From: Thermoactinomyces intermedius | Lineage (GTDB): Bacteria > Bacillota > Bacilli > Thermoactinomycetales > Thermoactinomycetaceae | NCBI RefSeq assembly: GCF_016055025.1 | Contig: NZ_JAECVW010000001.1 | Reading direction: 5' to 3' (one strand) | Length of the DNA: 64,000 nt | In this document: piece after piece, positions 25,936-34,096 of the stretch | How the letters are laid out: each line of letters opens with the position of its first letter | How positions within the stretch are numbered: position 1 is the first letter of the stretch | Made by a program: the position numbers and the translations under genes | The notes under the pieces: generated by a model | Told to the model about the DNA's origin: nothing | The model's database searches: none | Seen by the model: only the letters and a program-made list of their open reading frames with translations

Positions 25936-26526
25936 TTACCATTTGCCGGAATACATCATCAAACCATGCTGGATGCAATGGACATACAATTTTGCGCCTT
26001 TGACGGCAGGGAACCGGAAAGAAGGATCTTGCTCGGGGTATAACCGGTTCAGGTAAACTTTGTCGCTTTTGACCAAGGCGGCAAAAGAAAGATAATGTTC
26101 TTTGGTCATCGGGTGGTCCAGGGTAAAGAAGTAATCCGTGTCCGTTTCTTCCATCTTGATTTCCGTTTCGTGAAGGGTTTTTGCCGGTTGGAGCTTCTCC
26201 AGCTTTCTGCCGCAGCAGAAGACAGAGGCATTTCCGGTGCCGGCCAACATATTTCTGCAGCTCGGACAAACATAAAAGCGTACTTTGTCCATATTTCCGG
26301 CATCCGGCCGGTTGCGAACGATTTCCCCTTCCATCATTTGTGCGATATCCGCACCCAAAACGGCGGACAGTTTCGGCCACAGGGACAAATCCGGGCATCC
26401 GGCCCCGCATTCCCATTTCGAAACGGTTTTGCTTTGCACCCCCAACGCATCGGCAATATTTTTTTGGGTCAGGTTTTTTTCTTTGCGCAGTCTGGCAATC
26501 AACTTGCCGATTTTTTCAGCATCCAT
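25936..26526 (-). CDS. XRE-family HTH fused to desulfoferrodoxin-type superoxide reductase (HTH-Dx-SOR)
   Basis: This 196-residue fusion has an XRE/Cro-type HTH at about residues 6-62. A desulforedoxin-like iron site is formed by Cys87, Cys90, Cys104 and Cys105. A neelaredoxin-type SOR domain follows, with candidate ligands His119, His138, His144, Cys184 and His187; the spacings fit the SOR centre (HPMTKEHY and CIQHG motifs). The lysine that normally precedes the first histidine ligand (EKH) is replaced (TLH). HTH-Dx-SOR proteins are a known minor class. A role as a redox- or iron-responsive regulator, or as an enzyme, is inferred. ATG 26526 is preceded by GGAGG. Confidence 0.85.
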   Translation of the reverse strand: MDAEKIGKLIARLRKEKNLTQKNIADALGVQSKTVSKWECGAGCPDLSLWPKLSAVLGADIAQMMEGEIVRNRPDAGNMDKVRFYVCPSCRNMLAGTGNASVFCCGRKLEKLQPAKTLHETEIKMEETDTDYFFTLDHPMTKEHYLSFAALVKSDKVYLNRLYPEQDPSFRFPAVKGAKLYVHCIQHGLMMYSGKW

Positions 26527-26979
26527 ATTCTTGCCTCCATTTTTTATATGCATCGCCCGGTTTTTGGATGGTTCCAAAATTCCTGCGGAGTGCTTTTTTC
26601 TTGCTTGATCCATTCGCTTCACCCCGGGTTTTATTATATCTCTCCGGACTGCTGAAACGTCATCCACGCTCCGTGGAGTTTCGGGCTCCGTCATTTTGTT
26701 TCATTCCCGGTTGCCTTTATTGAAGGTTCCGAGAGAATTATTTTATGATGTGATAGAAAAGTAGATTATCAGAGCGTGTTTTTATTATGCGTCGAAGTTG
26801 ATCGGTTGGATTCCCGGACAGCGGAAGGTTTGGGGGCGTTGTTTCACCGGCACCAGACGGAGGATGAAAAGAAGCGGGCCAGGAGAAAAAGGGGATTTTT
26901 TAAATGGCGGAGATCCTCCGTTTACACAGGAGACAGATTTGTTTAGCGGAAGAGCAAAAAGAGAAAGAAGGGGACGTTT
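26527..26979 (+). other. Intergenic region between HTH-Dx-SOR and nucleoside-recognition genes
   Basis: About 450 bases between divergent genes. On the minus strand TATAAT (26633-26638) could serve the HTH-Dx-SOR gene, but no good -35 is seen. On the plus strand TTGAAG (26720-26725), 18 bases, TATGAT (26744-26749) would give an approximately 225-base leader before the membrane protein gene. A short hairpin (CGGAG-ATC-CTCCG type) lies near 26904-26917. I could not match a known riboswitch, and no small ORF here has a convincing ribosome site. Confidence 0.4.
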
Positions 26980-27921
26980 GTGCAGAAGATTCATTGGAAA
27001 CAGGGACTTCAGTCCGGTTGGAAAACCTCTTTGGAGCTGGCGAAAGTGGTTTTTCCGATTGCTTTTTTTGTGCATATCGCCAAACATACTTTTCTTTTGA
27101 CATGGTTTGCCAACCTCCTTGCTCCGTTTATGTCCTTGTTCGGATTGAACGGGGAAGCGGCCATTCCGTTGGTGCTTGGAAATGTGCTGAATCTGTATGC
27201 CGCTCTGGGAGCGATCGGAGCGTTGGATCTGACGGTGAAACAAGTGTTTATATTGGCGGTGATGTTGAGTTTTTCCCACAATATGTTCATTGAATCGGCC
27301 CTGTGCCGGAAAGTGGGGGTGGCGGTTTGGGTGCCTCTGGCGGTGCGCGGGGGGCTTGCCGCTTTATCGGGGATTTTGATCCATCTGTTCTGGCCGGGCG
27401 GAAACAGCAAAGCTTCCGTGAATTTGGTTTCCGGCGGGGAAACGGTTTATTCCGGATGGGATGAAATCATCGGATCGGCGTTTTGGACCGCCACGACGGG
27501 GGTTCTTCAATTTGCCGCCATTTTGATTCCGTTGACGTTGTTTTTGCAGGCACTGAAAGATTTAAAAGTGTTGGACAAGATTGCGGTTTGGATTTCTCCT
27601 TTCTTAAAGCCGTTCGGCATTGCCAAAGAAGGGTCCGTCACCATGGTAAGCGGTTTGCTGGCCGGCTTGTTTCTCGGGGCCGGATTGATTATCCAGCAAG
27701 CCCAGGAACACAATTTGTCAAAACGGGACATTACGCTCATCATCATTTTCCTGGCCGCTTGTCATGCCGTGATTGAAGATACCGTCATTTTTATTCCTTT
27801 GGGAATCCCGGTCCAATATTTGCTGTTGGTCCGCTTTGGCGCCGCGGTCCTGCTGACGTTGGCGGTGGCCAGATTTTGGCGGCGGCCCGCTGCCCGCTAT
27901 GCAACGAGCCATCACGGGTGA
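26980..27921 (+). CDS. Nucleoside-recognition (Gate) domain membrane protein
   Basis: This 313-residue polytopic protein has two copies of a Gate-type membrane domain, around residues 17-120 and 165-270. The first contains GNVLNLYAALGAIGAL and SHNMFIESAL, the second VSGLLAGLFLGAGLI and CHAVIEDTV. About eight membrane spans are expected. Relatives are annotated as nucleoside recognition proteins, but transported substrates are mostly unproven. GTG 26980 follows GAAGGGG. Its last 10 bases overlap the 3' end of the convergent YolD-like gene. Confidence 0.8.
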   Translation: MQKIHWKQGLQSGWKTSLELAKVVFPIAFFVHIAKHTFLLTWFANLLAPFMSLFGLNGEAAIPLVLGNVLNLYAALGAIGALDLTVKQVFILAVMLSFSHNMFIESALCRKVGVAVWVPLAVRGGLAALSGILIHLFWPGGNSKASVNLVSGGETVYSGWDEIIGSAFWTATTGVLQFAAILIPLTLFLQALKDLKVLDKIAVWISPFLKPFGIAKEGSVTMVSGLLAGLFLGAGLIIQQAQEHNLSKRDITLIIIFLAACHAVIEDTVIFIPLGIPVQYLLLVRFGAAVLLTLAVARFWRRPAARYATSHHG

Positions 27922-28262
27922 CCGGATACTTTTTGGACGCTGTAAATGGCGGAAAAAGGGATGATCTCCTCATAGCGGCCATTGGCTATTTTCATCCGGC
28001 GCTCCTGCGGATTCAGTTTTTCGACAAATCCGCACAGTTGACAGGGGTGCCGGTTTTTCACATAGCGGACCAGGACGGGGAAATCGCCGTGCAATGCCTC
28101 CAGAAGAATCTGGTTGATTTCTTCGAGCGCGTCTTCCGCCAGTTCAGGCGGGCTCCATTCTTCTTGCCTTTTTCGCCGGGCAAACAAGGCTTCGCGATGC
28201 TCAGGCAGGAACATGCGACTTCCTTCCCACAGGAGATTTTTGCGGTTTAATACAGAGCTCAT
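27912..28262 (-). CDS. YolD-like family protein
   Basis: This 116-residue cytosolic protein resembles the YolD-like family, which is often encoded next to Y-family polymerases (YqjX next to YqjW in Bacillus). Visible features are RGSRMFLPEH-like N-terminal residues, EEINQILLEAL and a C-terminal RRMKIANGRYEEIIPFSAI strand-rich part. It starts with an ATGA overlap on the polymerase stop codon and is therefore co-expressed under SOS-like control. Its molecular role is unknown. Confidence 0.85.
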   Translation of the reverse strand: MSSVLNRKNLLWEGSRMFLPEHREALFARRKRQEEWSPPELAEDALEEINQILLEALHGDFPVLVRYVKNRHPCQLCGFVEKLNPQERRMKIANGRYEEIIPFSAIYSVQKVSGHP

Positions 28263-29488
28263 CGGTCATGCCCTCCAATCTTTTGTGCCCGGCTGAGCGC
28301 TTGTCCGGCATGCGTCAGGGAGATGGCGCGCAAGATGGCTGTCGGGCCGAAGCGTTCCTTGATTTCGTCCATCACATAGCCGAGCTCCGTTTTTTTGTTC
28401 CGGTCTTCGAAGAGGCTGAGTTGCAGGGCTTGATCGGTTTGGAACCGGCTTAAGCTGACCCCCAGCGAACGGATCGGCTGCCCTTCCCAAAAACGCAAAA
28501 ACAGTTGCCAGGCCGATTGAAAAACTTCCATGGTTTGATTGGTTGCTTCCGGGAGCTTGCATTGGCGGTGAAATCCTGACGGATTTTGAAAATCGCCCCC
28601 CCGGCATCCGACGCTGACCGTTTGTCCGAGAAGATGGTGACGCCGGGTCCGGCGGCAGACCTCTTCACACAGTTCCAACAGGACGACCCGGATTTCTTCG
28701 GCAGTCCGGTAATCGCGGGGCAAGGTCATCTGATGGCCGATTGCTTTTTGGTGTTCGAAGGTGTCGGGAGAAACCGGGGACAAATCATGTCCGTTGGCGG
28801 TCATCCACAAGACTTGCCCGGGGATCCCCCACCGTTTTTGCAGGCGTTTCAGCGGAAAGCGGGCGAGATCTCCGATGGTGCGGATCCCCATCTTGTTCAA
28901 ATGATGCCCCATCCGTTTGCCCACCCCGAACATGTTTTGCACCGGCAGGGGCCATAAATCGGTTTTCAATTTTTTTCGGTCCAGCCAATAAATGCCTTCC
29001 TTGTTTTTCTTGGCAAAATTGTCACAAGCCATTTTGCTGAGCACCTTGTTCGGCCCGATCCCGATCCGGGCATACAGGTGAAGTTCATCCCGGATGGTCT
29101 TTTGGATCTTGCGGGCAATGGTTTCGGGAGGCCCGAACAGCTTTTCACTTCCGTGGATCGAGATAAACTGTTCATCCACGGAGTAAGGTTCGACCAAATC
29201 GCTGAAACGTTCCAGAATTTCCGTGATGCGCAGGGAAAATTCCAGATACAAGCTCATGCGGGGACGGGCGACCACCAGATCCGGGCATCGTTTTTGCGCT
29301 TCTTGCAACGTGTCGGCATTTTGAATGCCATATTTTTTGGCAAGGGGACAAGCGGCCAAAATCACGCCGTGGCGCCGCTTGGGATCGCCGGAGACAACCA
29401 CCGGGCGGTCGCGCCATTCAGGATGAAGTGATTTTTCGATATTTGCATAAAAGGATTGCATGTCAACGAGAAAGATCACTTTTTCCAT
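28259..29488 (-). CDS. Y-family DNA polymerase, UvrX/YqjW type
   Basis: This translesion polymerase copies damaged templates with low fidelity. The 409-residue protein carries the catalytic carboxylates in FLVDMQSFYANIE (Asp9 region) and PYSVDEQFIS, the fingers and thumb helix-hairpin-helix elements (FGVGKRMGHHL) and a little-finger domain. The DMQSFYANIE variant (not DMDAFFASVE) points to the UvrX/YqjW branch rather than classic DinB. ATG 29488 has GGAGG upstream; upstream in-frame codons run into the LexA-type promoter region. It is followed by a coupled YolD-like gene. Confidence 0.92.
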   Translation of the reverse strand: MEKVIFLVDMQSFYANIEKSLHPEWRDRPVVVSGDPKRRHGVILAACPLAKKYGIQNADTLQEAQKRCPDLVVARPRMSLYLEFSLRITEILERFSDLVEPYSVDEQFISIHGSEKLFGPPETIARKIQKTIRDELHLYARIGIGPNKVLSKMACDNFAKKNKEGIYWLDRKKLKTDLWPLPVQNMFGVGKRMGHHLNKMGIRTIGDLARFPLKRLQKRWGIPGQVLWMTANGHDLSPVSPDTFEHQKAIGHQMTLPRDYRTAEEIRVVLLELCEEVCRRTRRHHLLGQTVSVGCRGGDFQNPSGFHRQCKLPEATNQTMEVFQSAWQLFLRFWEGQPIRSLGVSLSRFQTDQALQLSLFEDRNKKTELGYVMDEIKERFGPTAILRAISLTHAGQALSRAQKIGGHDR

Positions 29489-29534
29489 GCTTTTTCCTCC
29501 CTTAAGGCACGAACAAACGATCGGCTTTGTTCTC

Positions 29535-29563
29535 ATTATATGCGAACATGCATTCTTTTTATA
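29535..29563 (-). promoter_or_regulatory. SOS-type promoter with LexA-like box
   Basis: On the minus strand a perfect TATAAT (29535-29540) lies 17 bases from a weak -35 (TATAAA, 29558-29563). In the spacer, CGAACATGCATTCT (plus strand 29543-29556) matches the Gram-positive LexA (DinR) pattern CGAAC-N4-GTTCG at most positions. LexA binding there would block the polymerase promoter. Confidence 0.65.
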
Positions 29564-29663
29564 CCTCAAAATATTTCCAGTGCGTGTCCCTGTGCTTTAC
29601 GACTGAATATTCAGACGCTATGATAGGAGTAAACATGTATCATACAGGAAACGGGGGAGAAGA

Positions 29664-31274
29664 ATGATGAAGGGGACGGTGATTTTTCACCATGGACACA
29701 TTCGTCCGGCCACCGGCGCTTCTTCCATGGAAGCCGTGGTGGTGCGGGACGGGCGGATTGCGGCCATTGGCGGGAATGATTCCATTCTTCTGGAGTACGG
29801 GCGTCCGGATGTGAGGAAAGTGGATCTGGAAGGCGGCTACATATATCCGGGGCTGGCCGACAGCCATGTGCATTTGTCGGGGGTCGGGCAAAAAAGGCGG
29901 TGGATGGATGTGAGTTCCTGCCGTTCCAAAGAAGAATTGTTGCAAGCCATCCGCGCCCGGGCCCGGTCGTTAAAACCGCAGCAATGGATTTTGGGAATGG
30001 GATGGGATGAAAACCAAATGCAGGGCGAAATCCCGACTTTGGAAGAGCTGGATGAGGCAAGCGGGGACCATCCCCTTTTTCTGATCCGCATCTGCCATCA
30101 TGCCGGTCTGGTCAACCGCCTGGCTTACCAAACAGCCGGCATCCGGGAAGGGGAAACAGATCCGGAGCAGGGAAAATGGGGAAGGGATGAAAAGGGGCGG
30201 TTCAACGGCCGGGTTTATGAAAATGCCACCCGGTTTTTTTATGATGTCCAACCGAAACCGGATTACACGGAAAAAAAAGAGACCATCCGCCTGGCGATGC
30301 AAGAGGCGTTGGCTTGCGGGTTGACTGCCGTCCATACCGAAGACCTGCGTTATGTCGAAAGCTTGTACGAGTTGATCCGGATCTGCCGGGAGCTCAGGGA
30401 AGAAGGCGTATGGTTGCGGACTCATCAATTGATTTATCATCCTTATTTGGAAGAGCTCAAAGAAAGTCCGTGGAATGCCGGGGATGGGGACGAGTGGTTC
30501 CGGATCGGCGCGATGAAAATTTTTGCGGACGGATCGCTGGGCGGAAAGACGGCGTTTCTTTCCAGGCCGTACCGGGATGAACCGGATCATTACGGACTTT
30601 TGATTCACGAGCCGGAAGAATTGATCCGGTTGACGCAGGTGGCAGCGGAACAACGGATGCCGGTGGCGGTCCACGCCATTGGCGATCAAGCCGCCGAATA
30701 TGTGTTGCAGGCCATGCAGTCCTGCCCGGTGGTTCACGGCAAAACAGGCCGCACACTTCGCCATCGTCTCATTCACGGACAGTTTTTGCGGCCGGATCTC
30801 ATTTCGAAACTGAAAGCCATGCCGATGGCTGTGGATATCCAACCCCGGTTTGTGGCCAGCGATTTTCCTTGGGTGCTGGAACGCGTTGAAGAAGATTTGA
30901 TGGCGTATGCTTATGCTTGGAAAACATTGCTTCAATCCGGTGTTCACTTGGCCGGTGGAAGCGATGCGCCGATCGAGCCGCTTCATCCCGTGTGGGGACT
31001 TCACGCGGCGGTTACCCGGCGTCCGCCGGAAGAAGATCATCCGGGCTATTTTCCCCGGGAAAAGTTGAGTTTGAGCGAAGCTTTGGCCTTGTTTTCCCAA
31101 GGCAGTGCTTATGCAGCCGGGGAGGAAAAAGAGCGGGGACGCCTGCAGGTGGGTTATTATGCAGACATGACGGTTTATGACCGGGATTTGTTTGCCACAG
31201 ACCCCGGGGAGTGGGGAAAGACGAAGACGCGAATGACCATTGTCAACGGGCAAGTGGCATTCCGGCAAACCTGA
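29664..31274 (+). CDS. YtcJ-like metal-dependent amidohydrolase
   Basis: This 536-residue protein is in the amidohydrolase superfamily (Amidohydro_3/YtcJ). It has the N-terminal metal motif ADSHVHLSG, a KIFADGSLGGKTA segment, AVHAIGDQA and GSDAPIEPLHP with the C-terminal Asp. A composite beta-sandwich domain is formed by both termini. The substrate is unknown; family members act on N-acyl or cyclic amide compounds. ATG 29664 follows GGGGGAG, with a second ATG adjacent at 29667. It is monocistronic, with a strong bidirectional terminator after it. Confidence 0.87.
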   Translation: MMKGTVIFHHGHIRPATGASSMEAVVVRDGRIAAIGGNDSILLEYGRPDVRKVDLEGGYIYPGLADSHVHLSGVGQKRRWMDVSSCRSKEELLQAIRARARSLKPQQWILGMGWDENQMQGEIPTLEELDEASGDHPLFLIRICHHAGLVNRLAYQTAGIREGETDPEQGKWGRDEKGRFNGRVYENATRFFYDVQPKPDYTEKKETIRLAMQEALACGLTAVHTEDLRYVESLYELIRICRELREEGVWLRTHQLIYHPYLEELKESPWNAGDGDEWFRIGAMKIFADGSLGGKTAFLSRPYRDEPDHYGLLIHEPEELIRLTQVAAEQRMPVAVHAIGDQAAEYVLQAMQSCPVVHGKTGRTLRHRLIHGQFLRPDLISKLKAMPMAVDIQPRFVASDFPWVLERVEEDLMAYAYAWKTLLQSGVHLAGGSDAPIEPLHPVWGLHAAVTRRPPEEDHPGYFPREKLSLSEALALFSQGSAYAAGEEKERGRLQVGYYADMTVYDRDLFATDPGEWGKTKTRMTIVNGQVAFRQT

Positions 31275-31288
31275 ACGGATGGCAAAGA

Positions 31289-31328
31289 AGAAGGCGGTGT
31301 CACCAATCCACTGGTGACACCGCCTTTT
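31289..31328 (+). terminator. Bidirectional terminator between amidohydrolase and putB
   Basis: AAGGCGGTGTCACCA pairs with TGGTGACACCGCCTT. It is flanked by A- and T-rich bases on both sides and lies between convergent genes. Confidence 0.88.
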
Positions 31329-31332
31329 CGGC

Positions 31333-32253
31333 TCAGGAGGATTTCCGGTTGAAAACGTCTTTGAAAATCAGATTCAGGTTTTGCGGACGTTCGGCCAACC
31401 GGCGCATGTAATAGCCGAACCAGTCATGGCCGAAAGGCATGTAAGTGGTCATCCGGTATCCCTCTTTGGCCAAATCATATTGCATCTCTTGCCGGAATCC
31501 ATAGAGCATTTGAAACTCAAACCGGTCCGTCGGAATCCCGTTTTCGGCAACAAATTTCTTCAGTTCGCCGATGATCCGGTGATCATGCGTGGCAATGGAA
31601 GTGAAAGCCGGTCCGGCCAGTCTTTTTTTGGCCAGTTTCAAAAAGTTCCGGTCAATCTCCTCTTTGGATTGAAAGGCGACATCCGGACTTTCTTTATACG
31701 CTCCTTTGACGATCCGGAGGCGGACATCCCGGAGTTCATCCGTCACTTCTTCCGCGCACCGCAGATAGCTTTGGATCACGGTTCCCACATTGTTGTAGTC
31801 TTTCAGCAACGTTTTTAAGACGTCGATGGTCGGTTGGAAATGAATGTAGTCTTCCATGTCAATGTTGATGAAAATGTCGTATCGGGCGGCAACGTCCAAG
31901 ATCTCTTTCATGTTTTCAATGCAAAAGTCCTGATCGATATCCAGCCCCAACTGGGTTAATTTGACCGAGACATGGCAATCCAGATTTTCTTCGTTGATTT
32001 TATTGAGCATCGCGATGATTTGGTTTTTGGCTTGGATGGATTCTTCTTTGTGAAAAACAAATTCCCCCAAGTTATCCACCGTACAGCTGATGCCTTGTTG
32101 ATTCATCTTTTTGATGGTGCGTGTGACGCTTTCAATGTCCGTGCCGGCCACAAACCGTTCGGCCCCCAGGCGAAATCCCCATTTCCGGGCACTTTGGTTT
32201 AAAAATTTATTGGTGGATAAGCGGATGAAAAAATTTCGCAACAACTTCTGCAC
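31333..32253 (-). CDS. putB: Proline dehydrogenase
   Basis: This FAD enzyme oxidises L-proline to pyrroline-5-carboxylate, passing electrons to the membrane quinone pool. The 306-residue length matches the monofunctional Bacillus type. Motifs include VSVKLTQLGL, NIDMEDY, RIVKGAYKE, IATHDHRII, the FQMLYGFR motif and the C-terminal GYYMRRLAERPQN. GTG 32253 is chosen because AAAGGGG lies 9 bases upstream; an earlier TTG overlaps that site. It lies 35 bases after the P5C dehydrogenase gene in the same operon. Confidence 0.95.
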   Translation of the reverse strand: MQKLLRNFFIRLSTNKFLNQSARKWGFRLGAERFVAGTDIESVTRTIKKMNQQGISCTVDNLGEFVFHKEESIQAKNQIIAMLNKINEENLDCHVSVKLTQLGLDIDQDFCIENMKEILDVAARYDIFINIDMEDYIHFQPTIDVLKTLLKDYNNVGTVIQSYLRCAEEVTDELRDVRLRIVKGAYKESPDVAFQSKEEIDRNFLKLAKKRLAGPAFTSIATHDHRIIGELKKFVAENGIPTDRFEFQMLYGFRQEMQYDLAKEGYRMTTYMPFGHDWFGYYMRRLAERPQNLNLIFKDVFNRKSS

Positions 32254-32288
32254 AATCCCCAACCCCTTTCACTGTTTCCGGTCCGCAA

Positions 32289-33836
32289 TCAATACGTTTC
32301 GGAAACCGTTTTTGCTTCCATGAATAATTTCAGGTGGTCAGGGCCTCCTGCTTTGGAATCGGTACCGGACATTTTGAATCCGCCGAAAGGCTGATAACCG
32401 ACAATGGCCGCGGTGCATCCTCTGTTAAAGTAAAGGTTTCCGACATGGAATTCATATCTGGCCCGTTCCAGATGTTCCCGGTTATTCGAAATCACGGCCC
32501 CGGTCAAACCGTATTCCGTGTTGTTTGCAATTTCCAGCATTTCATCAAAATCGCGGGCTTTGGTGAACGCAACCACCGGGCCGAAAATTTCTTCCTGCAT
32601 GATGCGGGCTTTGGGATCCACATCTTTAAAGATCGTCGGGTAGACAAAATATCCTTTGGAATCATCCGTTTGTCCGCCGTAGACGAGGGTTCCTTCCGTT
32701 TTGCCAATTTCAATGTAGCTTTTGATTTTGTCGAATTGTTTTTGATTGATCACGGCACCCATGTATACATCTTCTTCCGCCGGATTTCCCACTGTCAACG
32801 TTTTGGTGCGCTGAACCGTTTTCTCGATCACTTCGTCGTAAACATCTTCATGAACCACAACCCGGGAGCAGGCGGAGCATTTTTGTCCGGAGAATCCGAA
32901 GGCGGACTGGACGATGGCATCGGCAGCCAATTCCAAGTCTGCATCTTTATCCACAATAATCGTGTCCTTTCCGCCCATTTCTGCAATCACCCGTTTCAGG
33001 TGGGTTTGCCCTTCCTGCACTTTGGCGGCGCGTTCATAGATGCGGACGCCGGTGGCTCGGGAACCGGTAAAGTTGATGAAGTGCGTGTCTTTGTGGTCAA
33101 CCAGATAATCCCCGATTTCCGCGGGATCTCCCGGGACAAAGTTGAGTACGCCTTTGGGGAGGCCGGCTTCCTCCAAAATTTCCACGACTTTGTAAGCGAC
33201 GACGGGGGTGTTTTCCGACGGTTTCATCAGAACCGGGTTTCCGGCAACAATGGGAGCAACGGTCGTTCCGCATACAATGGCAAAGGCGAAGTTCCACGGC
33301 GGAATCGTGACGCCCGGTCCCATCGGCTGATAGAACAAAGTGTTTTGTTCAATCGGACGGCTGTTCACTTTTTCCCCTTTGGCGATTTCCAGCATTTGTC
33401 TTCCGTAGTATTCCAAAAAGTCAATGCCTTCGGCCGTATCCGCATCGGCTTGATCCCAGGGCTTTCCGGCATCGTAGACAAGCCATGCGGAAATTTCATG
33501 CTTTCTGCGCCGGGTGATGGCGGCGGCTTTAAAGAGCACGTTGGCACGGGCTTCCGGAGACATTCTCCGCCATGTTTTAAAGGCTTCGTTTGCTGCTGCA
33601 AATGCCTGGTCAATGTGTTTTTTGGTTGCTTTTGAAACCTTTCCGATCACTTGTTCTTTGTCGGCGGGGTTGACGGAAACCAATTTATCTTCGGTGTAAA
33701 TCCGTTCGCCGTTGATGACCAGCGGATATTCTTTTCCAAGTTCGCTGCGGACCTTTTGCAAAGCTTTTTCAAACGCCTCGCGATGGGCCGGATCCTTGAA
33801 ATCGGTAAAAGGTTCATGTTTGTAAGGGACAACCAT
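32289..33836 (-). CDS. pruA: 1-pyrroline-5-carboxylate dehydrogenase
   Basis: This aldehyde dehydrogenase superfamily enzyme oxidises glutamate semialdehyde to glutamate, completing proline degradation. The 515-residue protein shows the P5CDH-specific PPWNFAFAI segment, IAEMGGKD with the general-base Glu, the nucleophile Cys in GQKCSACSR, and EEIFGPV. ATG 33836 has AAGGAGG upstream. A perfect sigma-54 promoter lies about 80 bases upstream and a sigma-54 activator gene is divergent, so expression is probably proline-inducible. Confidence 0.96.
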   Translation of the reverse strand: MVVPYKHEPFTDFKDPAHREAFEKALQKVRSELGKEYPLVINGERIYTEDKLVSVNPADKEQVIGKVSKATKKHIDQAFAAANEAFKTWRRMSPEARANVLFKAAAITRRRKHEISAWLVYDAGKPWDQADADTAEGIDFLEYYGRQMLEIAKGEKVNSRPIEQNTLFYQPMGPGVTIPPWNFAFAIVCGTTVAPIVAGNPVLMKPSENTPVVAYKVVEILEEAGLPKGVLNFVPGDPAEIGDYLVDHKDTHFINFTGSRATGVRIYERAAKVQEGQTHLKRVIAEMGGKDTIIVDKDADLELAADAIVQSAFGFSGQKCSACSRVVVHEDVYDEVIEKTVQRTKTLTVGNPAEEDVYMGAVINQKQFDKIKSYIEIGKTEGTLVYGGQTDDSKGYFVYPTIFKDVDPKARIMQEEIFGPVVAFTKARDFDEMLEIANNTEYGLTGAVISNNREHLERARYEFHVGNLYFNRGCTAAIVGYQPFGGFKMSGTDSKAGGPDHLKLFMEAKTVSETY

Positions 33837-33915
33837 GGAAAAACCTCCTTTGAAAGATCAATGCTTTTAAAAATGAGTCAATGCCTCAAGTAAAAAATCC
33901 TTTGCCCTGTTTATA

Positions 33916-33932
33916 TGCAAGGAATGTGCCAA
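33916..33932 (-). promoter_or_regulatory. Sigma-54 promoter of the pruA-putB operon
   Basis: On the minus strand the sequence TTGGCAC-N5-TTGCA has the invariant GG (-24) and GC (-12) exactly 10 bases apart, a full match to the sigma-54 consensus. It points at pruA, whose ATG lies about 80 bases downstream. Confidence 0.9.
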
Positions 33933-33987
33933 CCAAATGAAACCGGTTTAAATATGTTGTTTTTATTTTTTCTGGAAGCGATTTCAT

Positions 33988-34016
33988 TTGCTGATAATCT
34001 TGTTAATGTGTAAAAT
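33988..34016 (+). promoter_or_regulatory. SigA-type promoter of the sigma-54 activator gene
   Basis: TTGCTG (33988-33993), 17 bases, TAAAAT (34011-34016). It would start transcription near 34023, so the dyad at 34031-34057 lies in the transcribed leader. Confidence 0.55.
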
Positions 34017-34030
34017 ATTATTAACAATAT

Positions 34031-34057
34031 TGTAAACAGGGTTAACATCTGTTTACA
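34031..34057 (+). promoter_or_regulatory. Enhancer/operator-like dyad upstream of pruA
   Basis: TGTAAACAG and CTGTTTACA form a perfect 9-base inverted repeat separated by 9 bases. Its centre is about 120 bases upstream of the sigma-54 -12 element, a normal enhancer distance. It is also just downstream of the activator's own promoter, where binding could repress it. Confidence 0.65.
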
Positions 34058-34096
34058 GTCGGATGCATCCACATTAAGCCGAAAGGGGCGGGGAAA

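Noticed and set aside
26798..27100. ORF of 100 residues on the plus strand overlapping the Gate-domain gene start
   Set aside because: It has no ribosome site, an Arg/Trp-rich composition typical of an out-of-frame reading, and it overlaps a well-supported membrane protein gene.
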